Positions 1-12,900 of a stretch of DNA of 64,000 nt are shown here, piece by piece; position 1 is the first letter of the stretch, and each line of letters starts with the position of its first letter. The notes beneath the pieces were generated by a model. The model was not told where the DNA came from. It saw only the letters and a program-made list of their open reading frames with translations, and did no database searches. This DNA is from Pisaster brevispinus (lineage: Eukaryota > Echinodermata > Asteroidea > Forcipulatida > Asteriidae). The DNA is taken from NCBI GenBank assembly GCA_023634235.1, contig JAMKCF010000008.1:5089001-5153000 (forward strand), given 5' to 3'. A program made the translations under genes and the position numbers.

Positions 1-528
1 CATAGTTGCTGATCAACAGGTCATGATGTTTTCTAATTTTTAACCATTTTAACTTTATGTTTGTTTGGTAAGTCCGAAGTTTTCAACAGTTTTATTAAAA
101 CAACATTCACTGAGAGTTAAAAGACCCCTTCCCCAGGGGGAGGGGAAGGGGGCAGGAGCCCCTACTCAGAATCCTTGTCTGTCTTACACCCAGTATTATG
201 TAATTACTGGGGAGCTGTACTCTTTTAAACACATCTTCGGTCCCCAAAATTGTTTAAACTTAAAGGAGTATGGCACCCCAGTTGGGTCTATACCCATCTA
301 TTTTTTTTAAAAATTAGGCCCAGGTGGACCAGTGCAGTTATTATTATATCAACTTTTTTTATTAAAATGTATTGAACGATCGTATGCAATATCTGATTCT
401 GAACCCCACCCCCTCACCCCGTCATACTCTTGACATTGGTCATGTTAAAAATGCTTGTCTGTATCACTAAAGTAATTCATTACAATTTAATTAGTCAAAT
501 TTTTCCTGTCAATTCTTCTTCTCTTTAG

Positions 529-2580
529 GGACATTTTCCCGCTGTTCAAAGATGTTTCAGCAATAACAGATACCATTTCCCTGATGGTTGAACATGTCAG
601 AGAGACAGTTGGTTCTGTTGATGTTATTGTAGGTAAGAATCACATCTTGTCATTTTAAAACTTTCAAAAGTTTGACTGTTTTATTTGTCTAATTGCTGAG
701 GTTTAGTGAAAGATGTTTTTATGAAGAACACTTTAAGTCAATAACAAATCCAGAAAATATCTTTGGAATGGGGGTGGGGGAGGCAGGACTGAGGCAAACA
801 GAAAATCCTTCCACAAACAAAACCACAGTAGACACAAGTAAACAAACAAAATGGATGGGATGGAAACACTGAGAAAATAACAAAAACGTTATTGTTTCTA
901 AAAATTATGTTTAAACTAACCAACCCCCACCACCTCATTCCAACCATACAGGACTAGATGCAAGAGGCTTTCTATTTGGACCAATGATGGCAGTCCAACT
1001 GGGATGTTCGTTTGTTCCCATCAGGAAGAAAGGCAAGCTACCAGGGAAGTGTGTGCAGGCGTCCTACACCCTGGAATATGGAGATGTAAGTATAGAATGG
1101 GCAAATACAAGCCTGGTACTTTGCTCTTCTGAAGGCACAAGGTTTCCCAGGTGTGATATTGAGGTGCTTTTAAAACAGAGAAAGAACTGACTCAAAGACA
1201 CGTTGGCATGTGTGGTTTAGTAAACATGTTGTCAACCATCCAGGTCCGCGCATGCGCGATGCACACAAGAGTAATATGTATGGAGCGCCTAAAGTAACAA
1301 TACTACTCCAGGTTCAGATTTATTTGTTCCACAGTATCTAAAACCCAAAGAAATAAGAATTAACGATAACTAGTAAACTCGGGGGTACAACTGTGTGTAA
1401 ATCTCTTTTGGGAGGAGTGTTGGTTCTGAAAAGAGTGGGTGTGGTCTCAACGTTTCGATTGGCCCAGATAAGTACACTTTTCATTTGAATTGGCACAGTA
1501 TTCTGCCAGCTGGCCACTACCAAAATCTTGAGCCAAAGTTTATTTCCAACTTGTTTTTGTTTTATTAGGGCGTTGTAGAAGCTCAAGTTGGAGCCATCAC
1601 TAAAGGACAGCGAGTGGTGATTGTTGATGATTTAATCGCAACAGGAGGTATATAATATTCTGAGTATAAATGTGATGTAAGCTGAGAGTACAAAGATCAT
1701 GGGGTCTATTTTCACAGAGTGGTTTTGCAGCATTAATTTAACTGAGCACATTTATTTGCCAAGAACCAGTTGTCACCAGTGTACATTACATGGTATTTCA
1801 CTGGCTGGTGACCTGTTTTGCTTAGCGAACTAGTTTGCTTAACAGCTTAGCCCTGGTGTGTTCAGACAGCAAGAGACTAAAATGCCACGTCCGAAACAAT
1901 GCTCAGTGGGTGTGACCAAATCGCTGTGCATCTTCAAATTTTGTTAACAACGCATCTAAGGTTGCAGGGTCAGGACCACAGTGTAGCTTAGTTCAAGTAA
2001 TTTATAGTATTTTTAAATATAAACCCGTGAAAAATGCCTGCCCGACTAAGTTTCAAATTTGATGTGGTATTTTTGTAAGCATAAAATGTTACGCCTTTTG
2101 TGTAAAAAATCAATGTGTCAAACCTCCGACTGTCTGACCATTTAATATCACCCACTGTGGTTGCACTTACTAGAAACTATGCCACTCTGCAATATTGTGA
2201 TAATATTTTGCTGAATGCATACACAACCAACATGAACATGTACACAGTAAGTTCTGTGCACAGTTGAGCTATCGCACACAACCCAGTGGAATGGTTTGAC
2301 AAGGTCGGTCAACTCGCTGGAAAATGTTTACCCAGTGTTGGAAGGATTAGTAAGTGACACAAACCATCCTGATTATTTGCCTTTGCTTTTCCGAATTAGC
2401 CACCTATGCTTTATCAAGAGTACATTTCTGGATTCTCACACAGGAACCATGAGAGCTGCCTCCAACCTAGTCACCCAAATGTCTGGAACCATCTTGGAAT
2501 GTTTAGTTCTTATCGAGCTCTTGGACTTGAAGGGATCTGAGACACTAAAATACCCATTCCATAGTTTCTTGAAGTATTAG
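529..2580 (+). CDS. APRT: Adenine phosphoribosyltransferase, 3' four coding exons (5' end outside the window)
   Basis: Coding exons are 529-632, 952-1085, 1569-1647 and 2444-2580 (stop TAG), all with AG/GT borders and matching phases. The enzyme joins adenine to PRPP to give AMP and pyrophosphate in cytosolic purine salvage. The joined product of about 151 residues starts at DIFPLFKD, matching the DISPVLKD region of human APRT, so only the first 30-40 residues are missing. Diagnostic segments are [19 protein letters not shown] and the PRPP-binding loop [13 protein letters not shown], which is split by the last intron. The C-terminus [20 protein letters not shown] aligns with the human end. 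No frameshift or internal stop is present, so the gene looks functional. The 3' UTR probably runs towards AATAAA-type motifs near 3190-3310. The upstream 528 bases are intron. Confidence 0.95.
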
Positions 2581-3680
2581 AAAGCGTGGACATTCATTTG
2601 CATGGGGTACTTCCATTGAAGTATACCAACTGAGCTGATGTTGGCGGTCAACAAGATTAGCAATGTCTAGGTCTATGGTAATTATTATACAGAAATGGAG
2701 GGTCTCTAAAGAGTTCAATTATGTTTGATTGCCCTCCGGTTTAAGATCCTGGGTACAACCACTGATGATGGGGAAAGCCACACCAAAGAATGCCCTCAAT
2801 AGTCCAAATGCTCATGCTTATTATGAAAATAATAACAACTGTATTTATATACGGCCTAACACCTTCAGAAGAAAGTCTCTAAGCGCTCAGGAAAACAAAA
2901 GGAAAATTACATGTACGATGAATTGAACAGAAACGTTTTGAGAAGAGTCTTGAAATGTGAGAGGGTGGTAGCTTGTTTGATTATGTAATGACTTTATATT
3001 CCATATAGTTATCCACCCATCAAGATTCTGTCTCTTAGATTCTACAAAGGTAACGAAGGGGCTCAGTAAAAAATGTGTTTATTTTGAAATGAGGTTTTAA
3101 CATTTTAGCTGCAACTGTCACAGCCTTCTTGAAATAATTTTGAGAGTTGCATGATTGTTAATCAACAAGTAACAAAAGAAGAACATTTAAAAATAAAATA
3201 AACCAACAAGATGTCAACTCCTTTTAACGCACAATTTGTCCTTTTTCTATGTTAAAATTATCTTATTTTATTTGTGAATAAATGATCAATTTTGATATTG
3301 AAATAAAGGTGAAACTTATTACTCCAATGCTATTTATTTAATAAGGAGCCCACACTTTTTGTATTCTCAAGTACAAGTATCGAGTTAATTTTGACAACGC
3401 CCCCCCCCCGGTCAGGGTTTGGGAAAAATTAATGATTGCCCCCCCCCCCAATAAATTGGGCCGGTTGTAGGGCGCCCTCATTTGTACGTTTTTTGCAAAT
3501 CAACAAACCTCGTATCGTAGGTCGTAATAACACGGAAGCAGCAAAAGTACCTTGATGAAACCGACATTTTTGCAATGAAATTCAAATGAATGAATGAACA
3601 TAATGAGCCTCTTAGTACGTAGCTCGACAGCACACCATCTGAACTCTTATTAGTCCAGAAATATTGCAGGGTTTTCAGAT
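2581..3680 (+). other. Intergenic DNA and APRT 3' UTR
   Basis: No coding exon is visible between APRT and the MATCAP-type gene. It holds the APRT 3' UTR with several AATAAA-like motifs (about 3190-3310) and two C-runs of 9-10 bases near 3403 and 3440. Base composition turns CpG-rich just before 3681. Confidence 0.6.
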
Positions 3681-3830
3681 ATGCGTCGCCGTCGGAAGGC
3701 ATTTTCCCATGGGTCGACTCGAGCCCGGCAACGGACGCTCGCACCTGACAACGGCTTGGACGGCCGGGGGGAACCTGCTGCGTATGCTGGGGAAGAGTTG
3801 GAAATCGCGATACCAGTGCCGGTGGGTGAT
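3660..3830 (+). promoter_or_regulatory. CpG-rich 5' region of the MATCAP-type gene
   Basis: A short GC- and CpG-rich island in AT-rich surroundings coincides with the proposed first exon, which ends at a donor CCG|GTGGGT at 3821/3822. In invertebrate DNA such a patch fits either a promoter-proximal first exon or simply coding composition. Confidence 0.4.
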
Positions 3831-6799
3831 GTATATTATTATATAAAATATCAAACAATTATAGTAGCTAAATATATGTAGCTAAAGAACAAAGCCCGAT
3901 GTACTAAAGAATGCATGGCCACCTTATTAAATTAGGAATTTTATCATTATTTAAATTAAGGCCTATCATGTATGTACATATGAATAACAAAATAATATCC
4001 CAGATAATGACCAATACTGTGTTCTTCTTTGTAAAGTGCATTTGGACTATGACACAAACTGTAATTTTACAGTGCTATTGTTCATGGGAGACCTTTATTT
4101 GTTTTGCCTCTTCATGACAGATGAGCCTTGAGCAAGTTAGCGTGGTATGTTTTCAACCAGCTGGGCAAAAGTGTGACAGGATGTTATCGGGGGCTATACC
4201 ACTCGAAAGTGGTTTGAATTCATTAGTAACTTACGGGCCCCTACATTCAGCAGGAAGCAGGATGACAAATGAAGGGGTCACAAGACTGCAAAGGCCCAAC
4301 AGCGAGGAGACACTTTCAACGTCATCAAGAACTTTATCTACTCCTCCGAGAAGCGTGAAATTACCAACACTTACTAAAAACACCCCAAAAAGTAACAGCA
4401 GTAATAGTCATAAATCAGCCAACACGCCTTGCCGTAAAAACTTACGTGGTACTGGTAGTGGTAAAACCACAAAGAGCCAGCCAAATCGAACAAAAAAAGA
4501 GCTTGCCAATGCAGAGTTGAAGCCAAGTTCAGCACAGCAGGGAAATGTCTCCGGTAAGCCCACGAAGAAACCAAGGAGTGTCTCCCTCTTGGCTGCTATA
4601 ACACCCGACAATGTGGAGGAGGAAAAGGCTAAATTCTTCAGCAGCAACTACACCTACAATCCACAGTTTACATACAAAACTCCACCATCTGCTAAAGTTC
4701 TCCAGAGACATGGAAAGGCATCTGACAAGCTGGTTCAATCGGTGGGTCAAAAATTTAATTATGTATTAGTGTACATGTAATTTTTAAAGCATATGTGGAT
4801 GGCATTTTGTCAAAGACCAGTATCCGCACTTTATGTGACCCAATGTGCACAATAAAATACCGTGACAAGAGCAACAAGCTAATTGTCCACCCCTCGCTAT
4901 GGTCAATGAGCTTTCGCCTCAGCAGCACCATCACTATGGAACAATCTTCTTCTCAATCTCCGTCAAGTTACCTCTACTGACTCATTCAAATCTCTTTTAA
5001 AGTCTCATCTCTGAGTAATTTAAGGTTAATGCCCTTAGAAACTCCAGTATTGAGCGCTTTATGAATGTTATTTTTATTATTACTATTATTATTCACAGGC
5101 CATGAAAATCTTCAAAGTCACCCTTGAAAGATTCAAGACATATAAGAAGTTTGAATCCTCAACTGGTGGGAGACCCATCACAACCTCCCAGTTCACTTCA
5201 ATGTTCCACCAGTACCTAGCCCAGGAGGGTCTCGTCAACAAGGTGGCTCTTAACCTCAGTGTATCGCTGGTTGCCAGAGCGTTGATGACACGAATGAACG
5301 GCCGGCCGACGCTCAACGTCAGACCAAATATCTTGAAGTCACAGTGGTCAGACGGTTTGTTGAGGCATGAAATAGGTAAGGATCATACCCGTAAGGATCA
5401 AATAAAAAGTTGCATCTCCTTCAGGTGATCCCTCTGCTGCCACTTCCCACATTGTGTCATAAACTTGGGTATAATCCCAGGCTATACGGCAGTTAATTCA
5501 ACCAGTATGAGTGACTTCAGCCATGAAGCAAGGTCCCATTCCTGCAGCCATTAATCGGAACCACTCGCTTCTGTTCGGGGATGTTCGGCCATGAAATGGT
5601 CAATTTATAACTTTCCATTATTTACTTACAATTCTCCTCTTCTGTGTTGTTTCAAGGTACTCATTATATCAGAAGTGCAAACAACTGTGAACACCCGTGG
5701 AGTTCAGCCAAGGTCCGAAGAAATCATCACATTGGCCCAGTCAAAGCAACAGAAGAAGGTATCGCAAGTCTTCACAGCGTCTTACTCCGCAAGGACCCAG
5801 TCTTGTTCCGCTCAGCAATGCTGTACTACTCCACTTACACTGCCTCCAAGTTGTCCTTTGCAGACCTCTTTGCCGACTTGGGAGCGTATGTTGAGGATCC
5901 TGATATAAGATGGGAGTACTGTCTGAGAGCGAAGCGTGGTCAGGTCGACACATCTAAACCAGGTTAGTGCATGTCTCAATCTTCAAGATGCTTGGACTAC
6001 ATATTATTCTGTCTGAGCTCTTACAGTGAATTTAGATTTCTTGAGAGGTTGCAGCCACCTAAACTTCTAAAATTGTACATTATGGAGGAATTATATTGGA
6101 TTGAGAAAACTAGTTTTCCTTGGACTCTATTTTTCTTATGGAAGAAAAAAACTTGTCCATTGAACAAGGAAAGCCCTTTCGAGTCGCTTGCCAGATTATG
6201 GGTTCGACTTATGATCACTACAATGCTTGAAAGTCCTTTCATCTATCTCTGAGTTCAGACACCTGTGAAATACATGTTTCAAACCGACAGGAAAGAAAAA
6301 ATTAACTTCACCTGAATGGTGAAAGTTTTAATAGCCATACAAATTTAGTTTTGTTCAATTGAACTACTTAAAAAAAAACTTTTTCCATGATAACATGACC
6401 ATTTTCATTATTTCAGGTTGTTTTAAGAAAGACCAAGTCTACTTGGAAGGTGCCTTTCGTGTTCTCCGCTATCGCCACGTCATTGATTTCCACAGCTTGT
6501 ACAAACTTGGGAAAGTTGCTCTGGAAGATGTGGAGAACCTAAAGGGTCTTGTGGACCTGGACTCTCCCAACCTGAAAATCCCAACCTTTATGACAGACCT
6601 CGTGGAATATCGTAAAAGACTGGACTACATCATGCTGAAGAATGGGCTGGACGATGAGGAGTTGGCCGCTCTGTATCCAGAGGAGTCACCATGCAAAGCA
6701 GTGGCTGTTAAATTTCCAGTAGAACGGGATGAGAGTTGTGATGTTTTGGAGGAAGCAGGGCTCAGTTCTGATGTGGACGATAATTTAGAGGCACATTAG
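3681..6799 (+). CDS. MATCAP1: Microtubule-associated tyrosine carboxypeptidase (MATCAP/KIAA0895 family)
   Basis: Exons are 3681-3821 (probable first coding exon), 4121-4741, 5099-5375, 5657-5962 and 6417-6799; all are joined in phase, giving 575 residues. The family removes the C-terminal tyrosine of alpha-tubulin. The peptidase signature HEIGTH (residues 344-349) straddles the 5375/5657 junction, and a downstream TEEGIASLHS supplies the third zinc ligand, E380. That is 36 residues after H344, the same spacing as in human MATCAP1 (H280, H285, E316). Other family blocks are RWEYCLRAKRGQ, KDQVYLEGAFRVLRYR and FMTDLVEYRKRLDYIM. Residues 48-254 are Ser/Thr/Lys-rich and probably disordered. The C-terminal tail is acidic. 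If exon 3681-3821 is non-coding, ATG 4121 gives 528 residues. Orthology to MATCAP1 versus MATCAP2 is uncertain. Confidence 0.9.
4795..5095 (+). mobile_element. LINE 3' end relic (reverse transcriptase C-terminus)
   Basis: Bases 4910-5014 read AFASAAPSLWNNLLLNLR then TSTDSFKSLLKSHL and a stop. This is the usual last segment of non-LTR retrotransposon ORF2 proteins (pattern AAPxLWNxLPxxLR...SFKxxLKxHL). A short UTR with GAGCGCTTTATGAATG and an ATT-rich tail follows. The frame is broken upstream of 4910, so this is a dead fragment in MATCAP intron 2 (after exon 4121-4741). It ends right beside the 5099 acceptor. Confidence 0.8.
5435..5545 (+). repeat. Partial SINE-1 copy (non-tRNA half)
   Basis: CATAAACTTGGGTATAATCC and CAGGCTATACGGCAG match the 5' half of the fuller SINE-1 copies at 9590 and (reverse) 59665. 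The tRNA-like half is missing. Confidence 0.6.
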
Positions 6800-7339
6800 C
6801 TGATGAATTGCCAGTGGGTAATCAAAGTGTATCCTAGTTGACGACCTATGCTCTAGTTAGACTGTAAATCGTGTATAAACCAAGCGTGGATCCAGCAAGT
6901 TGTTTATTACAAGGGGAGGGTTACAGGGGTGGCTTGGCCACATGTTAACAATTCAAATTGCCGATGGCAAAAGGGAAAGGTGGCAATTTTTCAAGAAATG
7001 AAACGTCACAAACAATACTCGAGACGTCCAAGTTTATTAGCAATGTTAACTGTGTTAAAATTAGTAGCTCAGGAATTTCTTTACATTTCATGTACCAACC
7101 AGAAAAAGCAATAGAAGTTTGTACAACTGATACAAAAATGATGGGGCAACAGTAACCCATTCAGCTAGGTGTGCCAAACAAAGGTTATCACTGTGGCTAC
7201 AAATACTTGTTAATAACATCAACCAAATTTTTTTTTTTTAAGCAGTCAACATACAAAGAAAATGGACTCCACTTGCCATCCGAAGGTTGTTTTTTGTAAT
7301 TATGCCAACACAGTTAAAGTACATTGAAGAAGGAATCCA

Positions 7340-7520
7340 AGGTTAAATTCAGTGTTGTGACGCACTCAATTTCCCAATAGTTACAGTCCTCATAAAAGTC
7401 TCCATCGTTAAAATGGTGTAAAATGTCATTTTATTTGACACATTTTTTTAGAGTGAAATTTGAAACATGACGCCAACGAGCATCAAAAAAAGAAAGAAAT
7501 GGGTCTGTACATTCCAATTT
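7340..7520 (+). repeat. Dispersed repeat, copy 1 (partner at 32550-32740)
   Basis: Shares AAATTCAGTxTTGTGAxGCA, GTTAAAATGGTGTAAAATGT and TTTGAAACATGAC with 32550-32740 in the same orientation. Class unknown; no coding capacity. Confidence 0.75.
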
Positions 7521-7685
7521 AACCTGAGGTTACAGATTTGTAATTTTGTTTTCCATATTCATAAGGACTCTATATAGTGTGAAAATTACTGTACCGCAAA
7601 ACTGATTTTGACCTCGGAGCTTCCTTACAAACTACTGGTTTAAACTTTCAATGACTCGTGCACAAGCTTCCAACTGCAACTCTAA

Positions 7686-8043
7686 GGGGCCATTCAGAAT
7701 AGTCAATGTTAAACAATTTCGGGGGAAAAAAGAAAATTGAAACTCAGTTTTACAAAAAGTATATAAATTAACTATTGAAAAAGATTGTCAATTTAATTCC
7801 TGATAAATTACAAAGTTGTTTGTTTAAGCCAGAAAAAACCCCATTGAAAACAACTGATGTTGGAGACTTTTGGTCTGAAATATCTAGTTCATTTGAGGCA
7901 TTACTTTGTTCTTCAGTGTATAGATTATATTATGAAGTCATTCGATATTTAAAAATCAAAGCTTGGGTTGGGGTGGGTGAGTCAAAACAATAAAACAAAA
8001 CTAAAAAACAAAATTTGAACATTGACTATTCTGAAAGGACCCC
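7686..8043. mobile_element. MITE-like element with 25-bp terminal inverted repeats
   Basis: The left end GGGGCCATTCAGAATAGTCA (7686-7710) is matched in reverse by the right end 8018-8043, with two or three mismatches. The 358-bp interior is AT-rich and non-coding, as in a non-autonomous DNA transposon. I see no clear target-site duplication. Confidence 0.7.
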
Positions 8044-9147
8044 AAGGTGAATGCCTATTGCATTTTGATTTGAACCCACTTGATACCTTCTTTGATCGCT
8101 GAATGAACAGTGACCTTTACTGTTACCCCTTTTTTTCAGTAAAATATTCCGGGTAAACAGAATGTATGGTTGACGCCCTCTCAGAGAACCAAAAAAACAA
8201 CAGGGTTTGCATTTTTAACATAACAAATATCTAATAACGTTTTCAAATATCTGAATATTGGTGTTTATATTTTTTCGGAGAGAATGAACAATTGTTTCCT
8301 TGACAGATTAGTATGGTTCGATGACTTGGCAGTAAGTAGGTTGTCGTCACAATGTGTTCTCAGTGTAAGAACAACCATTAATTTTTTTATATTCCTGTGT
8401 TAGGAAAAATCATGAGAGCACGAATCAAGTAATTCAAACTAAAAAGTGAAATGTTTTAAACAATAAAAGATGAAGGTTTTTACATGTAACAAAAATAAAA
8501 AATTTGTTTTAAATAGTTATCTATTGTTTACAACTTACGAGTTATGAGAATCTAGGCAATGTTGGGATTGAGGGGTGGGGATGGGCAGGGGCAAGGTTAA
8601 AGGACACGGTCCCATACTATGAGAACAAATTGTTATTTTTAATAACAAATATCAATGAACCCAAGATGTTTACAATGTGAAAGAACTTGGATAATCAATG
8701 ATCATATCAAATTGCAACGGTACGGCTTACATTTGTAATGTAACTTCCACATGTACTGCATGCCCATTATTTCCCGAGTTTCCAACTTTAGCTATGGAAC
8801 AAAAATTGGTCTCAAGGAGTGAGATTTCCCGGTCATTTTCGGCAAAATATAAGCGACCAATTTAACGTCGTGTTATTCTGTTTCGTGCCAAATTAAAAAG
8901 ATCCCCAAACCAGACAATCAATTTTCAATTAGTGTGTTAGTAAAAATTCTTCTAAAATCCACTCGGACAGCATCCAACAAATTCTAAAAAAAACCTTCTG
9001 ATCAACTTGGGACTCCTCCACGTAAACACCAACCTTGTCGGCTGTGATGTGGCCTTGCCTCGTTTGGACAAACAGGAGGCGGGGAACCGTTATTTTGTAA
9101 ATGATGATGCTAAGCATCTGAATTAGCATCCTACACTTATCCATACT

Positions 9148-9288
9148 GGGGTCGATTTCACAAAGACAGTCCTAACTTAGAACTAGTCCTAGGAGTTATT
9201 AAAAACTTAAAGCTAGTCTTAAGTTAGGACGAGTAACTCGTCCTAACTCGAGATAAGACTAGTCTTAACTCTTTGTGAAATCCACCCC
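9148..9288. mobile_element. Foldback/MITE element with GGGGTCGATTTCACAAAG ends
   Basis: The left end GGGGTCGATTTCACAAAG and the right end CTTTGTGAAATCCACCCC are inverted repeats around a 105-bp centre that is itself built of CCTAACTTAG/CTAGTCTTAA-type inverted pieces. The whole unit could fold as one long hairpin. Confidence 0.75.
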
Positions 9289-9589
9289 TGGACTCCTATA
9301 TTAAGTTTTGGAGCGCCGCGGCAGTACACATGGTAAAATAAAGCATGGCACGTGAGGCGTGTTCTACTGATCAAAATCACAAGGATCTGTGTGTGTGGTA
9401 GATAATAACAGAAATTTTGTCTGGTATTTTATCCATTAAAAATTTTCCCATAAACTGCTGTATTTCAGATCTAATTATTTCTCAAAAAAAACAAAAACAA
9501 AAACCCCAAAATAACCCAGTTCTGATATTGAATTGATAAAAACTGTGCTTTGAGTTTGAGTTTTGAGTTAAAAAAAAGAGTTGCATCCA

Positions 9590-9815
9590 TAGCTGTTGCT
9601 TATATCGTAAACTTGGGTGTGATCCCTGGCTACATGGCAGCTAACGATTGTATGGCTTCTGACTGGCACCCCAGGAAAAAAAATAAAATAAAAATAGGGA
9701 GACCGCCAACATTGGGCTGAATAGCTCAGTTTGTAGAGCGCCGGCAAGTTAAACTGGAGGTTGTTGGTTCAAATCCCACTCTAGTCAATTTTTCTTCGTT
9801 CAACCCCAAATAAAG
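9590..9815 (+). repeat. SINE-1, near-complete tRNA-derived SINE
   Basis: The 5' part (GTAAACTTGGGTGTGATCCC, TGGCTTCTGACTGGCACCCC) is followed by a tRNA-like part, ATAGCTCAGTTTGTAGAGCG (A box) and GTTGGTTCAAATCCCACTC (B box), then a tail GTTCAACCCCAAATAAAG. It lies just past the GSTO stop codon, probably inside or next to the GSTO 3' UTR in antisense. It is not a functional tRNA gene because there is no acceptor-stem pairing. Confidence 0.8.
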
Positions 9816-9924
9816 TTATTTTTTATCAGTATGTATCCTGTACCATACCTTGGGTAATAGAGAGCACTATTCTTCTAATGAAGGCACACAACTAGTCATT
9901 GTAATTTTGGTGTTTTGTTATTTT

Positions 9925-12900
9925 TTACTCGATATCATAGTCATTGATACCGTTGATGTAGTTGTTGAAAAACTTGACAATCGTTGAGTCTGGTAGGGCT
10001 GCTTCCTGGACTGCTGCATCTTGCTTCATAGCACCACGGTAAGCTGTCAACTACAATGACAACAATAACAAATTAGTTGGGATGTACACAAATATTAATA
10101 TTTCAACAAATTTTTTTCTCTCACACTGCTATTGTCTAACCGTTCAGAATCTTTCACATGGTTTTTGATAGATAGATAATTAAGATACCATGTAGTTAGT
10201 TTATACAGTACACGGTCAACCCTCCTACTTTTTAACCCTTCAATATCATTCACATGGTTTTGATTGGTAGATAAACTATGCCAGCCTACAAATGGATTCT
10301 ATGAAGTGAATACAGTACACAGTCAACCCTATTACTGTCTTTATCGTTTAACATCATTCCGTGGTTCTGAATTATAAACTATGCTTACAATGTTGAGAGA
10401 GAACAAACTGCACAATAACCATGAAGGGGGGGGGGGGGGGGGTAAGCTTTGAATTCCATTTTGGAAACTTCTTTAATTCACCAAAATGTTCTTTATTGTA
10501 ACCCTTACAGTCCAAAATCCTTCATTATCCAATTACCAAAATGAAGGATTCAATAAGACTGGAGCCAGTAGACCCAAGCAACAAGTGCTTATCACAGGGT
10601 CAGGCATGTATCTCAGTCCAAACAACTTGGTGTGGAGTGACATGGGAGAAGAGGATGGGAGGGTTCAGGCCACATGCCTAGCGAGAATACCTAGTCTGTG
10701 TGGGAAGACATGAACCTGTTCACAAGATTCTTGTTTCTTGAGCAACTATAATTAAGCTTTTCAGGAGAAAAGAAAAATGGTAACTGATGGGCAATAGAAA
10801 TGATAAAAAAATAATGACAACTGAAATGAATTCAACAAATTATGCTGCACTTGTTGGGACTGTTCAACAACATGTGCATGCATATGACACACTGCACTGA
10901 TTGCAGTAACAATCCTACATCACATTATATCACAATCATAACTCTAAGAATCATCACAAATTAAAAACCATGAGAAGAAATGTTTAAGATTTCAAATCAC
11001 AGGTATAGCATTTAAAAAATTACAAAACAGAATATAAATATTTGTCAATTTTTACTGGTACAGTACACAATGCAATAAATAATCAATATCCAAATATTTC
11101 AGTCAATGCATATATTTTCACATTTTGAATTATTACAATTAAGAAAACAATATTGCTTATATTTGCACGGAAATAAATCAGGGAACCATGTAGTAATCAA
11201 TACAAAACACACAGCCTTTTGGTTGGTAACCAAGTTCTCCTGAGCTTAGTCAAATTACATGCTTCACAGCTCATAACTTCCCAGACACATCCATCGAATG
11301 ACCCTTTACAAAGTTACAGCTTTGGCTTAGCTGCTGGCCTAGGCTCAGCCTTAGCCTCTGGAGCTCTGTCCACCTGTCTGAAGCACCTTAATTACTTAAA
11401 GCGCACATTTTCAAAATAATTAACGGAGCCACAGCTGAAAAGGGCCATACAGCAATGTTAAAGCAATGCAAAGATATCCAGTCTCAGGTTTAACACAATG
11501 AAGTTGAGAGAGGACAGCAGATGAAGAACTAGCTGCAGATCCTTTCAAGAAAGCCTTAACAATCAAATTTTTAAAAATATGTAGAAATATATACACTTAC
11601 AGTTGGAAACTTATCGAAGGGGAACTTATCGCCGAACACGACCTGACGTTCAAACCAAGGCCAGATCAAGAAGTCTACCATTCCTGGCTTGGATCCTTCA
11701 AAAGAAAACGATGGAGACAAATGAAGTTCAATTACTTTTCTGTCATGTCATAATTTCCACATAAATTCAAGAGTTATAAAAATAACAGCTGAACAAGTTT
11801 TGGGAAATTAATGCCCCCTTTCTTCACATAAAAAGTTGATAAAGTTCAGACAGTGCAATCTCCATTAAATGCAAGATTTAATTTATTCATCCATTGAGCT
11901 GTGTACAAATTGTAAACATGTGATGTCACAGGTCACATGGTCTATATCACACAACATATAAAAAGGCATTCAAAATTACAAGGTTAAAAAACAACAAAAC
12001 GGCAGAAATTTCATTTAAATTTCACTAAGAGTTAAACATGATTGTTCTTTTACACGCAAAGACATAAAACAGATAGACACAGCCCAACCAAAACCCGACT
12101 CCATACAATTTCAATTTTGGTCACAATTTAAATCTCGGGGAATTTTCCCTGTGTTTCTTTGTGAGGAAAAAATCTTTGAACAAACAAATACAAAAAAATA
12201 ACTTTGTTTGTTTGAAACGGATTGAAAAGCGAAATGTTTCAAAACATGCATATAAAGTCTGAGATCCCTAAAAAAAAATTAGATTTTTTTTTTTGCAAGT
12301 TCACCCCAAACAAGCCTAAAAGCCACTCTTGGTAAAGGGCTACAAGAAGAAAACATTTTTAGATAAAAATAACATAAGGGAGCTGATCCAGGTAGGAATT
12401 CATATTTCTATTAAAACAGTCTAGATTGCAAGGAGTTCCAAAAAGATGCAGTACGTGGAATAAAGCTGTTGGAATGGCTCTTTGTTCTACATCTCAGCAA
12501 AGCAAGAGTGTATGGGTGAGAACAAGCAGAAAGCCTGGTTTCACGCTCGAACATCATAGTAGGTTTCGAGGAACCAGGTTGGACACGCTTGTAGCACATT
12601 TTTATGAAAATATCTGACAGAGGCTGGCTACAGACCTACGAAGGGAAAGTGGATGTAACGTTGCTCCCAAACCCTTCACCAACAAGATTAACAATACGCT
12701 TCTGCACTCTATCTCATAAAGATAAATGATAGGCAAGAAGCCCCAAATGTACTCCATTTAGGGACGTATAGTTGTCCTAAACAGGTAGAGACTGAATCAG
12801 ACAAAACATTTACCTCCGAAAAATGGTGTATTCCTGTCCTTAAGTTTCTCCTCGATCACAGCGAGATGAGTGAGATATTCTTGAAACCACTTTTCTTCTT

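Larger units (their letters stand above)
6800..9924. other. MATCAP 3' UTR and intergenic DNA with repeats
   Basis: No exon is seen. The MATCAP and GSTO genes converge here (plus then minus strand). The stretch holds the MATCAP 3' UTR, a repeat shared with 32.55-32.74 kb, two MITE-like elements (7686-8043 and 9148-9288) and a SINE-1 copy. Confidence 0.6.

Noticed and set aside
3478..3858. 126-codon minus-strand frame
   Set aside because: Shadow of the plus-strand CpG-rich first exon of the MATCAP-type gene; no homology.
9719..9790. tRNA-like sequence with A and B boxes
   Set aside because: It is the tRNA-derived part of SINE-1: no acceptor stem pairing, the same sequence recurs with the same flanks, and SINE tails follow.
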